A program made the position numbers and the translations under genes. From NCBI GenBank assembly GCA_946478635.1, contig CAMLCX010000004.1, forward strand, positions 1-34,159: 34,159 nt of DNA, written 5' to 3'. The DNA is from an uncultured Pseudomonadota bacterium. GTDB taxonomy: Bacteria > Desulfobacterota_B > Binatia > UBA9968. The first letter of the stretch is position 1, and the number at the start of each line of letters is the position of its first letter. The notes below the pieces were generated by a model. It saw nothing but the letters and a program-made list of their open reading frames with translations, was not told the origin of the DNA and ran no database searches. Below, one piece after another: positions 8,088 through 17,434 of this stretch.

Positions 8088-8093
8088 AAAGGT

Positions 8094-9539
8094 TCAGGAC
8101 GGCTCTTTTTTTAACTCGATGCCCAGGTCGGTGAGCTTTTTGCGGAGCGTATTCCGATTGATGCCGAGAATTTGCGCGGCGCGGATTTGATTGCCCCTGG
8201 TCTTCTTGAGCGTAAGCTCGATCAGCGGGCGCTCCACTCTTTCAATGACGAGCGAATAAAGGTTGTCGACATCGACCCCTTCGGTCCGGCGAAAGTAATC
8301 TTCGAGCTTGTGGTGGATGATCTCTTCGAGCGACAGCTGGTCGACCTCGAGGGTCGTCGCCGCGGGTTTGCTTTGCAACGTAAAATCTCTGGGAAACAAG
8401 ATGGGGCCGGAGGACAGCACAGCGGCGCGAATCAGCGTATTCTCGAGCTCGCGGACGTTGCCCGGCCACGAATGTTCCTCGAGAATTTTCTGCGCTTCCG
8501 GAGAAACGCCGGAGATTTGCAGTCCCATCTCGCGGTTGATCTTGTCGATGAAGTAACCGATCAGCAACGGAATATCGCCGCGCCGCTCGCGTAGCGGGGG
8601 CAGGTAGATGGGGATCACCTTGAGCCGAAAGTAGAGGTCTTCACGAAAGCGTTTTTCCTTGACGGCTTTGTCGAGATCCTGATTGGTGGCCGCGAGGATG
8701 CGCACGTCCGCTTTTAACATTTCGCGGCCGCCGACCCGGCTGTATTCGTGGTCTTGCAGAACGCGCAGGAGCTTGGTTTGAAGATCGAGTGGAATGTCGC
8801 CGACTTCGTCTAAAAAGAGCGTGCCGGCTTCGGCAAGCTCGAACTTGCCCAGGCGACGATCTAGCGCGCCCGTGAAGGCGCCCTTTTCATGACCGAACAG
8901 CTCGCTTTCCAACAAATCGCGCGGGATCGCGGCGCAATTGATCGCCACAAACGGTTGATTCCAGCGCGGCGAGTTGTAGTGAATTGTCTTGGCAACCAAC
9001 TCCTTGCCCGTGCCGCTTTCGCCCAAAACCAAGATCGTCGCCAATGTGTCGACGACCTGGCCGATGGTTTTGTAAACGGCTTGCATGCTTGAGCTGGTGC
9101 CGATGATGTTGACACCCGGCTCGAAGCGTTTTTTTACTTCTTCTTTGAGCTCGCGAAAGTCGCGCGTGAGCTTTCGGCTGTCCATGGCGCGCTTGACCAG
9201 CACCAGGACTTCGTCGAGATCGAAGGGCTTGGTGATGTAGTCGAAGGCGCCGTTTTTCATGGCTCCGATGGCATTGCGCATGGTGTTTTGCGCGGTCATG
9301 AGAATCATCGCCGTGTCGACGCCGTTGTCCTTGATTTCCTTTAGCAAATCCAAGCCGTCGATGTCGGGAAGTTTGATATCCATGAGCGATACGTCGAAGC
9401 GGCTTTCGTTGATCAGCCGCCGCGCTATCGCGCCGTTAGCCGCTGTTTGAACCCAGTAGCCTTCGGATTCCAAAGCTTTTTGCAAAACAAATCTGAGCGA
9501 CTCTTCGTCTTCGGTAATGAGAATTTTTCCTTGATCCAT
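8094..9539 (-). CDS. NtrC-family sigma-54-dependent response regulator
   Basis: This 481-residue DNA-binding activator of sigma-54 promoters has three parts. The receiver domain (1-120) has an acidic pocket (Glu10, Asp11), phospho-acceptor Asp54 in LMDIKLPD, Thr82 and Lys104. The AAA+ domain has Walker A GESGTGKE (173-180), the sigma-54 contact loop GAFTGA (220-225) and Walker B TLFLDEVGDIP (240-250). A Fis-type helix-turn-helix lies at the C terminus (GNQIRAAQILGINRNTLRKK). The start codon is one base from the stop of the kinase gene upstream, so the pair is a classical cognate two-component system. It is NtrC-like in sequence, but targets are unknown; nitrogen control is only one possibility. 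Confidence 0.93.
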   Translation of the reverse strand: MDQGKILITEDEESLRFVLQKALESEGYWVQTAANGAIARRLINESRFDVSLMDIKLPDIDGLDLLKEIKDNGVDTAMILMTAQNTMRNAIGAMKNGAFDYITKPFDLDEVLVLVKRAMDSRKLTRDFRELKEEVKKRFEPGVNIIGTSSSMQAVYKTIGQVVDTLATILVLGESGTGKELVAKTIHYNSPRWNQPFVAINCAAIPRDLLESELFGHEKGAFTGALDRRLGKFELAEAGTLFLDEVGDIPLDLQTKLLRVLQDHEYSRVGGREMLKADVRILAATNQDLDKAVKEKRFREDLYFRLKVIPIYLPPLRERRGDIPLLIGYFIDKINREMGLQISGVSPEAQKILEEHSWPGNVRELENTLIRAAVLSSGPILFPRDFTLQSKPAATTLEVDQLSLEEIIHHKLEDYFRRTEGVDVDNLYSLVIERVERPLIELTLKKTRGNQIRAAQILGINRNTLRKKLTDLGIELKKEPS

Positions 9540-9540
9540 T

Positions 9541-10647
9541 TTAATCGGCCACCACCAGTGACACTCTAAAAGTGCTGCCTTTCCCCTCCGTGCTTTCGAC
9601 TCGAATGGTCCCGCCGTGCTCCTTTATGATGCGATAGCAGGTCGCCAAACCAAGCCCCGTGCCGTTATTCTTGGTTGTGAAAAACGGCGAAAATATATGC
9701 GGCAAGTTTTCGTCACGGATGCCCGTGCCTTCATCGGCGAGGTCGACCCAAATAAATCGGTTGGGCGCCGTACCCTGCTCGCGCACATGATAGTCGGTTT
9801 CGACTCTTGTGGTGACGGTAAGCGCGCCGTGCTCCATCGCTTGAAAAGCGTTTTTGACGAGATTCAGAAAAACCTGCGTGAGCCGGGCGCGATCGCCGCG
9901 GATCGGCGGCAGACTCGGATCGAACCACTTTTTGATTTGCAGCTGTTTGTCACCGAGGGTTTGGCATTCGAGCAGAAGGACATCTTCCAAGATTTCGTGG
10001 ATATTGAGCGGCGCAAGGTCGAGTTCGGCCGGGCGCGAGAGATCGAGCAGCTGCTCGATCAATTGATTCACCCGATCGACCTCGCGAATCATGATATCGG
10101 TAAACTCGCGCACCGAGGGGTTGCCGTCGACCGACCGGCGCAGCAGCTGCGCGGCCCCTTTGATGCCGCCGAGCGGGTTGCGAATTTCATGAGCCAGTCC
10201 AGCTCCGAGAGTGCCCATCAAAATCAAGCGGTCGGCGCGTTTGAGATCTTCTTCGAGCTCCTTGCGCCGCTTGATATCGCGGAGCAGCAGGATCGTGCCG
10301 ACAAAATGACCGTGGGGATCTTGCAGCGGCGAAACGGTGACGCCGACAGGAATTTTTCGACCCCAGCGGCTGATAAAATCGCCTTCTCCTCTTGCGCGTT
10401 TCTGGCGCGGCGGATGGGTTCTCCTGACGAGGTCGACGAGCCAAGGCTCGCGCTTGAAGATTTGTTCAAACGGCTGCCCCACGGCGCCCGCCGATGAGAT
10501 GTCGGTAAGCACCTCCGATGCCTCGTTAAAAAATATCACCTTGCCATCGGCATCGAGGGCGATAACCCCGTCGTCGAGGTTTGCCAGAATTTGCTCCCAG
10601 GAAATTTGCGGCTGTGGTCGGCGCTTTGTAAGGGAGGGAGCCTTCAT
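9541..10647 (-). CDS. NtrB-like PAS sensor histidine kinase
   Basis: This is the cytoplasmic sensor kinase partner of the regulator that follows it. The 368-residue protein has a PAS domain (about 17-130, ILANLDDGVIALDADGKVIFFN). The HisKA domain has the phospho-accepting His153 in GLAHEIRNPLGGIKGAAQLL. The HATPase domain has N-box Asn262/Asn266, G1 DEGTGI (305-310) and G2 GTGLGLA (329-335). There are no transmembrane segments, so it senses an internal signal. The H-box is the NtrB type. The ATG at 10645-10647 lacks a clear ribosome site. It is the first gene of the operon ntrB-ntrC-thiE-maoC. Confidence 0.93.
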   Translation of the reverse strand: MKAPSLTKRRPQPQISWEQILANLDDGVIALDADGKVIFFNEASEVLTDISSAGAVGQPFEQIFKREPWLVDLVRRTHPPRQKRARGEGDFISRWGRKIPVGVTVSPLQDPHGHFVGTILLLRDIKRRKELEEDLKRADRLILMGTLGAGLAHEIRNPLGGIKGAAQLLRRSVDGNPSVREFTDIMIREVDRVNQLIEQLLDLSRPAELDLAPLNIHEILEDVLLLECQTLGDKQLQIKKWFDPSLPPIRGDRARLTQVFLNLVKNAFQAMEHGALTVTTRVETDYHVREQGTAPNRFIWVDLADEGTGIRDENLPHIFSPFFTTKNNGTGLGLATCYRIIKEHGGTIRVESTEGKGSTFRVSLVVAD

Positions 10648-10669
10648 ATGGGGTTGAAGCTAAAACCGG

Positions 10670-10697
10670 ATAATAGCAAATAGCGGTTCGCGTACAA
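10670..10697 (-). promoter_or_regulatory. possible promoter of the ntrB-like operon
   Basis: Read on the minus strand, TTGTAC (10697-10692) and TATTAT (10675-10670) are separated by 16 bases. The -10 element matches five of six consensus bases, the -35 only three. Transcription would start about 16 bases before the kinase ATG, a very short leader consistent with the missing ribosome site. Confidence 0.33.
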
Positions 10698-10718
10698 CAG
10701 TGCCGTGGGGCTTGGGCC

Positions 10719-10748
10719 TTGCATTGGCAAGCTTCCCTATGGTATCAA
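10719..10748 (+). promoter_or_regulatory. possible promoter of the rimP-nusA-infB operon
   Basis: TTGCAT (10719-10724) lies 18 bases before TATCAA (10743-10748). The latter is preceded by TGG, giving an extended -10 form. Transcription from about 10755 would pass straight through the attenuator hairpin. The element matches are only partial. Confidence 0.28.
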
Positions 10749-10776
10749 TTTTCTTACACTTTAGGAGTTACTACTC

Positions 10777-10801
10777 AAAGTGGGCTATGCCCGCTTTTTT
10801 T
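10777..10801 (+). terminator. intrinsic terminator/attenuator in the rimP leader
   Basis: AAAGTGGGC (10777-10785) pairs with GCCCGCTTT (10789-10797) around a TAT loop. The stem has nine pairs with one G-T wobble and is followed by seven T residues (10795-10801). It ends 19 bases before the rimP ATG, in the direction of the operon and with no gene upstream on this strand to terminate. A hairpin with U-tract at this place is known from the rimP leader of other Proteobacteria. It probably sets basal attenuation of the nusA operon, with NusA feedback as the likely control. Confidence 0.8.
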
Positions 10802-10820
10802 GTTTCTGGGGCCGCAAGTT

Positions 10821-11309
10821 ATGGATGCGACCATCACCCGCATTTGGGAACTCGCCGCGCCATTGGCGCAATCACGTGGAATGGAGATCGTCGATATCGA
10901 GCTCAGGCGCGAGGGAAGCCGCAGCGGCAGGGTGTTGCGATTATATCTCGACAAAGAAGGCGGCCCCAACATGGCTGATTTAAGCCAGGTGAGCCGGGAG
11001 TTGGGTGATGTTCTCGACGATCACGACGTGGTCGAGGGTACCTATACGCTCGAGGTCTCTTCGCCCGGGATTAACCGGCCGCTAAAAGCTCCTGAGCATT
11101 TCAAGCGGTTTATCGGCAAGAACGTGCGCGTACGCACGCGAGACTTGGTGCAGGGGCGCAGGTCGTTTCTGGGCCCGCTGATGGATGTCATGAATGAAAA
11201 GATCGTCGTGAATCAGGATGGAAAACCGATTGAAATTCCGTTTGCGGTGATCGAAAAATCGAACTACGAGCACGACTGGAGTGCCGACTATGCAGCAGGA
11301 TCTAAATAG
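10821..11309 (+). CDS. rimP: ribosome maturation factor RimP
   Basis: RimP assists 30S ribosomal subunit maturation. The 162-residue product has the family pattern: GMEIVDIEL near the N terminus, RLYLDKEGGP, SRELGDVLDD, then the hallmark YTLEVSSPGINRPL followed by HFKRFIGKNVRVRTR. The ATG at 10821 directly follows the attenuator and gives MDATITRIWELAAPLAQSRG, the normal start. An upstream ATG at 10719 would place coding sequence over the terminator hairpin and is rejected. Its end overlaps the nusA start by 20 bases, a common arrangement. Confidence 0.95.
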   Translation: MDATITRIWELAAPLAQSRGMEIVDIELRREGSRSGRVLRLYLDKEGGPNMADLSQVSRELGDVLDDHDVVEGTYTLEVSSPGINRPLKAPEHFKRFIGKNVRVRTRDLVQGRRSFLGPLMDVMNEKIVVNQDGKPIEIPFAVIEKSNYEHDWSADYAAGSK

Positions 11310-12645
11310 AGTTATCGAGCAAGTCAGCAAGGAAAAGGGCATCGACAAGGCGATTCTTATCAGCGCCTTGGAAAACGCCATGATCTCGGCGGCTAAGAAA
11401 AAATTCGGCCACCAACGCAAGATCGAAGCGCAATTCAATCCTGAGATCGGCGAGGTCGAGTTGTTTGAAGCCAAGACGGTCGTCGATGCGGTTCAAGACG
11501 AGGCGACCGAGATCACCTTGGGCGAGGCGAGGGACACTCTCGATCCGGACGCGCAGATGGGCGACGAGCTGCTCTGCAAGCTTGACTCGAGCCTCTTCGG
11601 GCGCATCGCGGCACAGGCCGCCAAACAGAACATCGTGCAACGCTTGCGGGACGCGGAACGGGAGATCATTTACAACGAGTTCAAGGGACGTGAGGGTCAG
11701 CTCGTCAATGGTATCGTGCAGCGTTTCGAAAAGCGCAACATCATCGTCAATCTAGGTCGCACGGATGCGATTCTTCCCGAAAAAGAACAAGTGCCGCGGG
11801 AGCGCTACCGCCAGGGCGACCGGATCCGCGCCTATATCGTGAGCGTTGAGATTACCAGCCGAGGGCCGCAGATCGTGCTGTCGCGCACGCATCCGGGCAT
11901 GCTGATTCAACTCTTCGCGCAGGAAGTGCCGGAGATTTATGAGGGCATCGTCGAAGTCAAAGGCGCCGCGCGCGAGCCGGGCGGGAGGGCGAAGATCGCA
12001 GTGCTTTCCAATGATCCCGACGTGGATCCGGTCGGCGCCTGTGTCGGCATGAAAGGCACGCGCGTTCAATCCGTGGTTCAGGAGTTGCGCGGCGAGAAAA
12101 TCGATATCGTGCACTGGATTCCCGATCAGGCGGAGTATGTTTGCCGCGCGCTTGCGCCGGCGAAAGTCTCGAAGATTATCATCGATGACGACGATCATAC
12201 CATGGAAGTTGTCGTCCCGGATGACCAGCTTTCGCTGGCGATTGGCAAAAAGGGCCAGAACGTCCGGTTGGCTTCGCGGCTTACCGGCTGGCGCATCGAT
12301 GTGCGTAGCGAGGCCGAGGCCGAGGAAGAAACACGTCGTGCCCGTCAGTCGATCGGCTCCATACCCGGGATCGGAGATTTCGCGTCGGAACTCCTTTATC
12401 AAGCCGGTTTCAAGTCGGCGGAGGATGTGGCTGATAGTGACCTCGAGGAAATTCTCGATGTCGAGGGCATCAGCAAAGAGAAAGCCGAGGCGTTGCATAA
12501 TTCGGCAAAACAGTTTGTCGTCGAGAAACGGGCGCGAGAAGCCGAAGCGGCGGAAGCGGCGCAAATTGCGGCTGCGGCCGCTGCGGAGGCCGCAGCCGAG
12601 GCTGCGGCAACCGAGCCAGCAGAGCCGCAACCTGATTCGCAGTGA
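11290..12645 (+). CDS. nusA: transcription termination/antitermination factor NusA
   Basis: NusA binds RNA polymerase and nascent RNA to control pausing, termination and antitermination. The 451-residue product starts [16 protein letters not shown], the usual N-terminal domain. It continues with S1 ([22 protein letters not shown]), KH1 ([20 protein letters not shown]) and KH2 ([20 protein letters not shown]). A C-terminal helix-hairpin-helix-like acidic domain ([14 protein letters not shown]) comes next. The last 45 or so residues are an Ala/Glu-rich tail. The ATG at 11290 has GGAG eight bases upstream and is preferred over the GTG at 11281. The gene overlaps rimP by 20 bases and the next gene by 4. 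Confidence 0.97.
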   Translation: MQQDLNRVIEQVSKEKGIDKAILISALENAMISAAKKKFGHQRKIEAQFNPEIGEVELFEAKTVVDAVQDEATEITLGEARDTLDPDAQMGDELLCKLDSSLFGRIAAQAAKQNIVQRLRDAEREIIYNEFKGREGQLVNGIVQRFEKRNIIVNLGRTDAILPEKEQVPRERYRQGDRIRAYIVSVEITSRGPQIVLSRTHPGMLIQLFAQEVPEIYEGIVEVKGAAREPGGRAKIAVLSNDPDVDPVGACVGMKGTRVQSVVQELRGEKIDIVHWIPDQAEYVCRALAPAKVSKIIIDDDDHTMEVVVPDDQLSLAIGKKGQNVRLASRLTGWRIDVRSEAEAEEETRRARQSIGSIPGIGDFASELLYQAGFKSAEDVADSDLEEILDVEGISKEKAEALHNSAKQFVVEKRAREAEAAEAAQIAAAAAAEAAAEAAATEPAEPQPDSQ

Positions 12646-12926
12646 ACAGAGAAAGACGACTGCCGCAGCGAACATGTCTTGGCTGCGGTGAGCGCGATGA
12701 TCAACAAAAGCTGATCCGCCTGGCGTTAACGGATCAAAGCCGGTTGATCGTCGAGCGAAATCGGGGGCGCGGCGGGTATTTGCATCGAAGTCCAGAGTGT
12801 TGGCGAAAGTTTGCCGGGCGGAAAGGCCAGTACCGTGCTTTTCATGTGGAAATTGGCAAGGCAATCAAGGAACAATTGATCGCACAACTAATGCGGTCGA
12901 TACCGGGAGTAGGTGCAGATGGGTAA
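12642..12926 (+). CDS. ylxR: YlxR-family (DUF448) RNA-binding/regulatory protein
   Basis: YlxR is a small nucleic-acid-binding protein usually encoded between nusA and infB. The 94-residue product has the family signatures [11 protein letters not shown] (10-20) and [13 protein letters not shown] (42-54). The cysteine pairs of these motifs are in place. The start is a GTG that overlaps the nusA stop codon in a GTGA arrangement, giving translational coupling. Its stop overlaps the infB start by eight bases. The canonical motif is GCR; here it is GCG followed by Glu-Arg. Confidence 0.9.
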   Translation: MNRERRLPQRTCLGCGERDDQQKLIRLALTDQSRLIVERNRGRGGYLHRSPECWRKFAGRKGQYRAFHVEIGKAIKEQLIAQLMRSIPGVGADG

Positions 12927-15669
12927 GACGAGAGTCCATCTTTTGGCCAAAGAATTAGGGATTGAAACTAAAGATCTCATCGCCCAGTTGGACAAGCTGG
13001 GTATGAGGGGCCGAAAAGCTCAGAGCGCGCTCGAGGATGACGAGGTGACACGCGTGCGCGCCGCCTTAACTGCTCTAGAAAGACCCCAAGTCCATGTTGG
13101 CGAGGAAAAGGTCGTTGCCGATCGTGTCGTCAAAACCGAGGAAGAAGGGGACCGCGGGGCCGAAGCCCGGGAGACCGTAATTGAGCGCCGGGTGCGCGCG
13201 AATGTGATTCGTCGGCGTGTCAATCGAACCGAAGTCGCCCCGGCTGAAATGCCGACGGCGGGGGCGGAACGGGCAAACGAACTGGCGCCAGATCCTGCTC
13301 CATCAGCCTTGGAAACCATGGTTCCGGCGGCTTCGGCCGAAGAGGTTCCTTCAGAAATCGCTTCGGAAATCGACGCGCCGAGCGAGTGGGGCGAGCCGGC
13401 GGAAATATTCAAGGAAGTTGCAGCCCCAGCCATGGAAACCCGCGCTGCTCAGGTCGACGAGACGACTCCCTCACCGCATGCCGATACCGAAAATCGTGGC
13501 ACAGACAAGGTTGCACAACCAATAACGCAGGAAGCGCCTCGCGGCGCGCGTATCCTTGGGCGCATTGATCTCAAGCAAACCATGCGCGTCGAGCCCGCGC
13601 CGACGCCTGTATTGCGCAAACCGCTGCCGGGTGCCGCAGGTGCGCCGGGAGCACGTCCGGTCGATGGTGATCGGCCGCGCGCCGCTGATGGCGCAATGCC
13701 CGCCGTGGGTGACGACAAGCCAAAAGCCGGACGCCACAAGAAACGCGTGGTCAAGAAGCAGGACGTTCTCGAAACGCGGGAAAAAGAACTTCGGGGCGGA
13801 GGACGCATCCCGCGCAAGAAAAGAGTGTTGCCGGGAAAGGAAGTAAAACGGACCGAAATTACCGTTCCCAAGGCGAGCAAACGCGTTATCCGGATCTCCG
13901 AGGTGATCACTGTCGGCGATTTGTCCCGCGAGATGGGTGTCAAAGCGGGCGAGGTCATCAAAAAATTGATGGGTATGGGCATGATGGCGACGATCAATCA
14001 AGTGCTCGATGCCGATACGGCGACCTTGATTGCGTCGGAATTCGATCACCAAGTGGAAAACGTCGCATTCGATGTCGACAGCGCTCTTGAAGTCGAACAT
14101 CAGGTTGAGGATCAGGAAACCGCTCTATTGCCGCGTTCACCCGTGGTGACGATCATGGGCCATGTCGACCATGGCAAAACTTCGTTACTCGATGCGATCC
14201 GCAGCACCAACGTCACGGCGCAGGAACACGGCGGCATCACCCAACATATCGGCGCATATCACGTGCAGGTGGACGGGCGTAGCGTGACCTTTCTCGACAC
14301 GCCGGGCCATGAGGCGTTCACCGCGATGCGTGCACGAGGCGCGAAAGTGACCGATATTGTTGTCCTCGTCGTTGCGGCTGACGACGGCGTGATGCCGCAG
14401 ACCGTAGAAGCGATCAACCATGCGCGGGCGGCAGAGGTGCCGATTATCGTCGCCGTGAATAAAATTGATCGGCCCGACGCCAATATGGAGAAGGTAAAAA
14501 GAGGGCTGGCGGAGCATGGACTCGTCGCCGAGGACTGGGGCGGTGACGCCGTTTTTGCTCCGGTGTCGGCGAAAACCCACGAAGGAGTTCCGCATCTATT
14601 GGAGATGCTGTTGTTGCAGTCGGATATTTTGGAACTCAAGGCCAATCCCGATAAACTCGCTCGCGGTACGATCGTTGAGGCAAAGTTGGATCGCGGTCGT
14701 GGACCGGTTGCCACGGTGCTTGTGCAGGAAGGCACGCTCCACGTCGGCGACTCCTTTGTTTGCGGCGTTTATTACGGCAAGGTACGCGCGATGATCGACG
14801 ACGTCGGCCGGAAAGTCGATACGGCGCCACCGTCATTTCCGGTGGAGATTCTTGGCCTCCAGGGCGTGCCCTTGGCTGGCGATTCCTTTGTCGCAGTTGC
14901 CGATGAAGCAAAAGCGCGGCAAGTCGCCGAATACCGCCGGAGCAAGCAGCGGGAAACCGAGCTGGTGAAATCGAGCAAGGTCTCTTTGGAAGAGCTCTAC
15001 GATCAAATCAAGACGGGCGACGTCAAAGAGCTTCGGGTGGTACTCAAAGCCGACGTTCAGGGCTCTGTTGAAGCTTTGACCGAGGCGCTAAGTCGCATGT
15101 CCACCGAGGAAGTCAAACTCAAAGTCATTCACGGCTCCGTCGGAGGCATTACCGAGAGTGATATATTGCTGGCGGCGGCATCCAACGCCATCGTCATTGG
15201 TTTTAACGTGCGGCCAGAATCCAAAGGCGCGATATTGGCAGGTCGAGAAGGCGTCGATGTGAGGCTTTACACAATTATCTATGAAGCGGTGGCGGATGTG
15301 CGCGCCGCCATGGAGGGCATGTTGGAGCCGATCTTCCGTGAGCAGACTCAGGCGCGCGTGGAAATTCGCCAAACTTTCAATATCGCCGGTATCGGGACTA
15401 TCGCAGGTTGCTACGTCAACGAAGGAAAGGTCACCCGCGGCAACCTGGTGCGCTTGTTGCGCGATCAGGTGGTCGTTTTCGAAGGCAAGCTCGCGAGCTT
15501 GAAACGGTTTAAAGACGATGTGCGCGAAGTCGCTGCCGGCTATGAATGCGGTCTGTCTTTGGAAGGTTTTCAGGATATCAAGCAAGGCGATGTCATCGAG
15601 GCGTACGAGCGTATTCCCGTGGTGCGGCGCATGAATCCAACCCCGGCCGGACGCGAGGCGCGCATTTAG
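12919..15669 (+). CDS. infB: translation initiation factor IF-2
   Basis: IF-2 is the GTPase that delivers initiator tRNA to the 30S subunit and promotes subunit joining. The 916-residue product starts [20 protein letters not shown], an IF2-N domain. A long Ala/Glu/Pro-rich linker (about 60-310) follows, then a second IF2-N domain ([20 protein letters not shown]). The G domain has G1 GHVDHGKT (414-421), GGIT (438-441), DTPGH (460-464) and NKID (514-517). Domains II, III and IV close the protein. The ATG at 12919 has GGAG nine bases upstream; a GTG two codons earlier is less likely. It is the core gene of the operon. Confidence 0.97.
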   Translation: MGKTRVHLLAKELGIETKDLIAQLDKLGMRGRKAQSALEDDEVTRVRAALTALERPQVHVGEEKVVADRVVKTEEEGDRGAEARETVIERRVRANVIRRRVNRTEVAPAEMPTAGAERANELAPDPAPSALETMVPAASAEEVPSEIASEIDAPSEWGEPAEIFKEVAAPAMETRAAQVDETTPSPHADTENRGTDKVAQPITQEAPRGARILGRIDLKQTMRVEPAPTPVLRKPLPGAAGAPGARPVDGDRPRAADGAMPAVGDDKPKAGRHKKRVVKKQDVLETREKELRGGGRIPRKKRVLPGKEVKRTEITVPKASKRVIRISEVITVGDLSREMGVKAGEVIKKLMGMGMMATINQVLDADTATLIASEFDHQVENVAFDVDSALEVEHQVEDQETALLPRSPVVTIMGHVDHGKTSLLDAIRSTNVTAQEHGGITQHIGAYHVQVDGRSVTFLDTPGHEAFTAMRARGAKVTDIVVLVVAADDGVMPQTVEAINHARAAEVPIIVAVNKIDRPDANMEKVKRGLAEHGLVAEDWGGDAVFAPVSAKTHEGVPHLLEMLLLQSDILELKANPDKLARGTIVEAKLDRGRGPVATVLVQEGTLHVGDSFVCGVYYGKVRAMIDDVGRKVDTAPPSFPVEILGLQGVPLAGDSFVAVADEAKARQVAEYRRSKQRETELVKSSKVSLEELYDQIKTGDVKELRVVLKADVQGSVEALTEALSRMSTEEVKLKVIHGSVGGITESDILLAAASNAIVIGFNVRPESKGAILAGREGVDVRLYTIIYEAVADVRAAMEGMLEPIFREQTQARVEIRQTFNIAGIGTIAGCYVNEGKVTRGNLVRLLRDQVVVFEGKLASLKRFKDDVREVAAGYECGLSLEGFQDIKQGDVIEAYERIPVVRRMNPTPAGREARI

Positions 15670-15704
15670 CTTACCGCCCCCGGTTTTGCCATCAACTCAT
15701 TTTC

Positions 15705-15992
15705 ATGGTCGTGGGAGTCCTCAAGCTCAGGTTGATGATTCCGGAAAGCCATTCACTTAAGGGCAAACGCGGCATTCTGAAAAGCATTCAGGCCCGAGTC
15801 GGAAATCGATTTAATGTTTCTATAACAGAGTGCGACGATCAGGATCTCTGGCAAAGCGCGGTGATGGGATTCGCAGCCGCCGGAACGAGCCAAGCCGTGG
15901 TTGAATCGACGCTTAGTCAGATAGTTGATTTTGTCGAAACCCTCGGTTTGGCAGAACTTGGCGAAAGCGAAGTCGAATGCTTTCATTGCTGA
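15705..15992 (+). CDS. ylxP: DUF503 family protein (YlxP-like)
   Basis: This is a small protein of about 95 residues commonly encoded between infB and rbfA. The sequence MVVGVLKLRLMIPESHSLKG, then KRGILKSIQARVGNRFNVSI, is the DUF503 signature, a ferredoxin-like fold of unknown biochemical role. The ATG at 15705 gives the standard family start; longer in-frame starts would overlap infB. Its stop lies 51 bases before the rbfA ATG. Confidence 0.92.
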   Translation: MVVGVLKLRLMIPESHSLKGKRGILKSIQARVGNRFNVSITECDDQDLWQSAVMGFAAAGTSQAVVESTLSQIVDFVETLGLAELGESEVECFHC

Positions 15993-16043
15993 GAGCGGTG
16001 TGTGCCGCTGCTTCGCGACCGAGAAGCGGTAACGTTTGAGATT

Positions 16044-16385
16044 ATGGATTATCAACGATCCGAGCGCGTGGGAGAATTGCTGCTGGAAGTGCTTGCGGAT
16101 CTCTTGCGCCGCGAGATTCACGACCCGCGCCTTCAATGGCTCAATTTGACCGGAGTTAAGATAAGCAAAGATCTCAGGCAAGCTAGAGTATTTTTCAACC
16201 TGCTCGGTCGCTCGGGCGACAAGCATGAGGCGCAGGCGGCGCTCAAGAGCGCCGGGGGTTTCATCCGATCCCGGGTCGGCAAGAATCTCAAACTCCGCTT
16301 TGTACCGGCAATCGATTTTGTCTACGACGATAGCGAAGATGAGGCAAGGCGCATCGACGCATTGCTCGATAAGATCAAAGAATAG
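16044..16385 (+). CDS. rbfA: 30S ribosome-binding factor RbfA
   Basis: RbfA is a KH-type protein needed for maturation of the 16S rRNA 5' end in the 30S subunit. The 113-residue product begins MDYQRSERVGELLLEVLADL and continues REIHDPRLQWLNLTGVKISK, DLRQARVFFNLLG and KNLKLRFVPAIDFVYDDS, all typical of RbfA. The ATG at 16044 is chosen over the GTG at 16002, which would add 14 non-conserved residues. It sits between ylxP and truB as in related genomes; the nrnA-type DHH gene often found here is absent. Confidence 0.94.
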   Translation: MDYQRSERVGELLLEVLADLLRREIHDPRLQWLNLTGVKISKDLRQARVFFNLLGRSGDKHEAQAALKSAGGFIRSRVGKNLKLRFVPAIDFVYDDSEDEARRIDALLDKIKE

Positions 16386-16444
16386 TTTTTAACGACGCAG
16401 ATTTTTGTCTTTGATCCGACCCTCCCAACCCGAGCCAATTTTTT

Positions 16445-17350
16445 ATGACCATGACACGAAGCGGTATTTTGCTCATCGACAAACCTGAGGGTCCGTCGTC
16501 GGCCCAGATCGTGCACCGTGTAAAAACGATTCTGCAGGCAAAAAAGGTCGGACATCTGGGCACCCTCGATCCTTTCGCGTCGGGCCTGCTCTTGATCGGC
16601 GTCAACGAAGGAACCAAAATCGCAGATATTTTTCTCGGTGGCGTGAAAAGCTATCGCGGCGTGATCGCTCTGGGAATCGACACCGATACTCAGGACGGGA
16701 CGGGTAAAGTTTTGGCCGAGCGACCGGTGCCGGCCATCGGCGAGGCGGATTTGCGCTCTTTGGAACAGAAATTTACCGGGGAGCTCAGTCAGGTGCCGCC
16801 AATGTTCTCGGCATTGAAAAGAGACGGGGTTCGTTTGTACCGCTTGGCGCGCCAGGGCAAGGAAGTTCCGCGGGAACCGCGCCGGATTCGCATCGATGCG
16901 CTTCGCTTGACCCGTCTGAGCGATGCCGAGATCGAGTTTACGACGACTTGTTCGCGCGGAACCTACGTGCGCACGCTTGCTGCCGACATGGGGAAAGAAC
17001 TGGGTTGCGGCGCGCATCTAAAAATACTCCGTCGCACGGCCTGTGATCATCTAAGCATCGACCGAGCGATAGATCTGGAGGAATTGCAGCGTCGCTGCGT
17101 CAACGAGAGCGCGCCGCTGCTGTCGCTGCGCGACGCGCTCGTTCACTTGCCCGCGGTGACATGGCAAAGCCGATTGCTTTCCCGCCTGCGCCTCGGGCAG
17201 CAGGAGTTGTTGGCGCAGATCAGCCAGCCCCGGGATCGCGAAAACTTGGTCGGAATTCTGGATCCCCGCGGCGAGCTCGCCGCTCTCGCCAGGTGGTCTG
17301 AAGACTTGACTGGAGGACGCTGGCGGCTCTATCGAGTGTTCCAGAGTTAG
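16445..17350 (+). CDS. truB: tRNA pseudouridine(55) synthase TruB
   Basis: TruB converts U55 of the tRNA T-loop to pseudouridine. The 301-residue protein has GILLIDKPEGPSSAQIVHRV at the N terminus. The catalytic aspartate is Asp42 in GHLGTLDPFASGLL. Next come YRGVIALGIDTDTQDGTG, QVPPMFSALKRDGVRLY and CSRGTYVRTLAADMG. A short C-terminal PUA-like segment follows. The start ATG at 16445 is used; another ATG two codons later is possible. It ends the ribosome/translation operon: the rpsO and pnp genes that usually follow truB are not here, and pckG with its own promoter begins immediately. Confidence 0.96.
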   Translation: MTMTRSGILLIDKPEGPSSAQIVHRVKTILQAKKVGHLGTLDPFASGLLLIGVNEGTKIADIFLGGVKSYRGVIALGIDTDTQDGTGKVLAERPVPAIGEADLRSLEQKFTGELSQVPPMFSALKRDGVRLYRLARQGKEVPREPRRIRIDALRLTRLSDAEIEFTTTCSRGTYVRTLAADMGKELGCGAHLKILRRTACDHLSIDRAIDLEELQRRCVNESAPLLSLRDALVHLPAVTWQSRLLSRLRLGQQELLAQISQPRDRENLVGILDPRGELAALARWSEDLTGGRWRLYRVFQS

Positions 17351-17352
17351 CG

Positions 17353-17380
17353 TTGACATCGTTGCAATGCATCGGATAAT
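17353..17380 (+). promoter_or_regulatory. near-consensus sigma-70 promoter for pckG
   Basis: A perfect TTGACA (17353-17358) is followed after 16 bases by GATAAT (17375-17380), matching five of six -10 bases. It begins three bases after the truB stop. The predicted start near 17387 leaves a leader of about 48 bases to the pckG GTG, with a GAGGAAAGG ribosome site (17423-17431). Confidence 0.65.
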
Positions 17381-17434
17381 TTAAACCTTAGAGCACGTGG
17401 CAAACCATGGCACAGTGCTGCTGAGGAAAGGACA

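Noticed and set aside
8088..8093. TPP riboswitch for thiE
   Set aside because: Only six bases separate thiE from the upstream gene, leaving no room for one, and none is seen before the operon.
9616..10497. Long plus-strand frame opposite the histidine kinase
   Set aside because: The kinase frame has full HisKA and HATPase motifs; this frame has none.
11752..12864. Long minus-strand frame opposite nusA and ylxR
   Set aside because: nusA is unambiguous on the plus strand.
17408..17422. Sigma-54-like element TGGCAC...CTGCT upstream of pckG
   Set aside because: The GG-GC spacing is one base short of the strict sigma-54 distance, and the start would fall almost on the pckG initiation codon. The TTGACA/GATAAT promoter explains the gene better.
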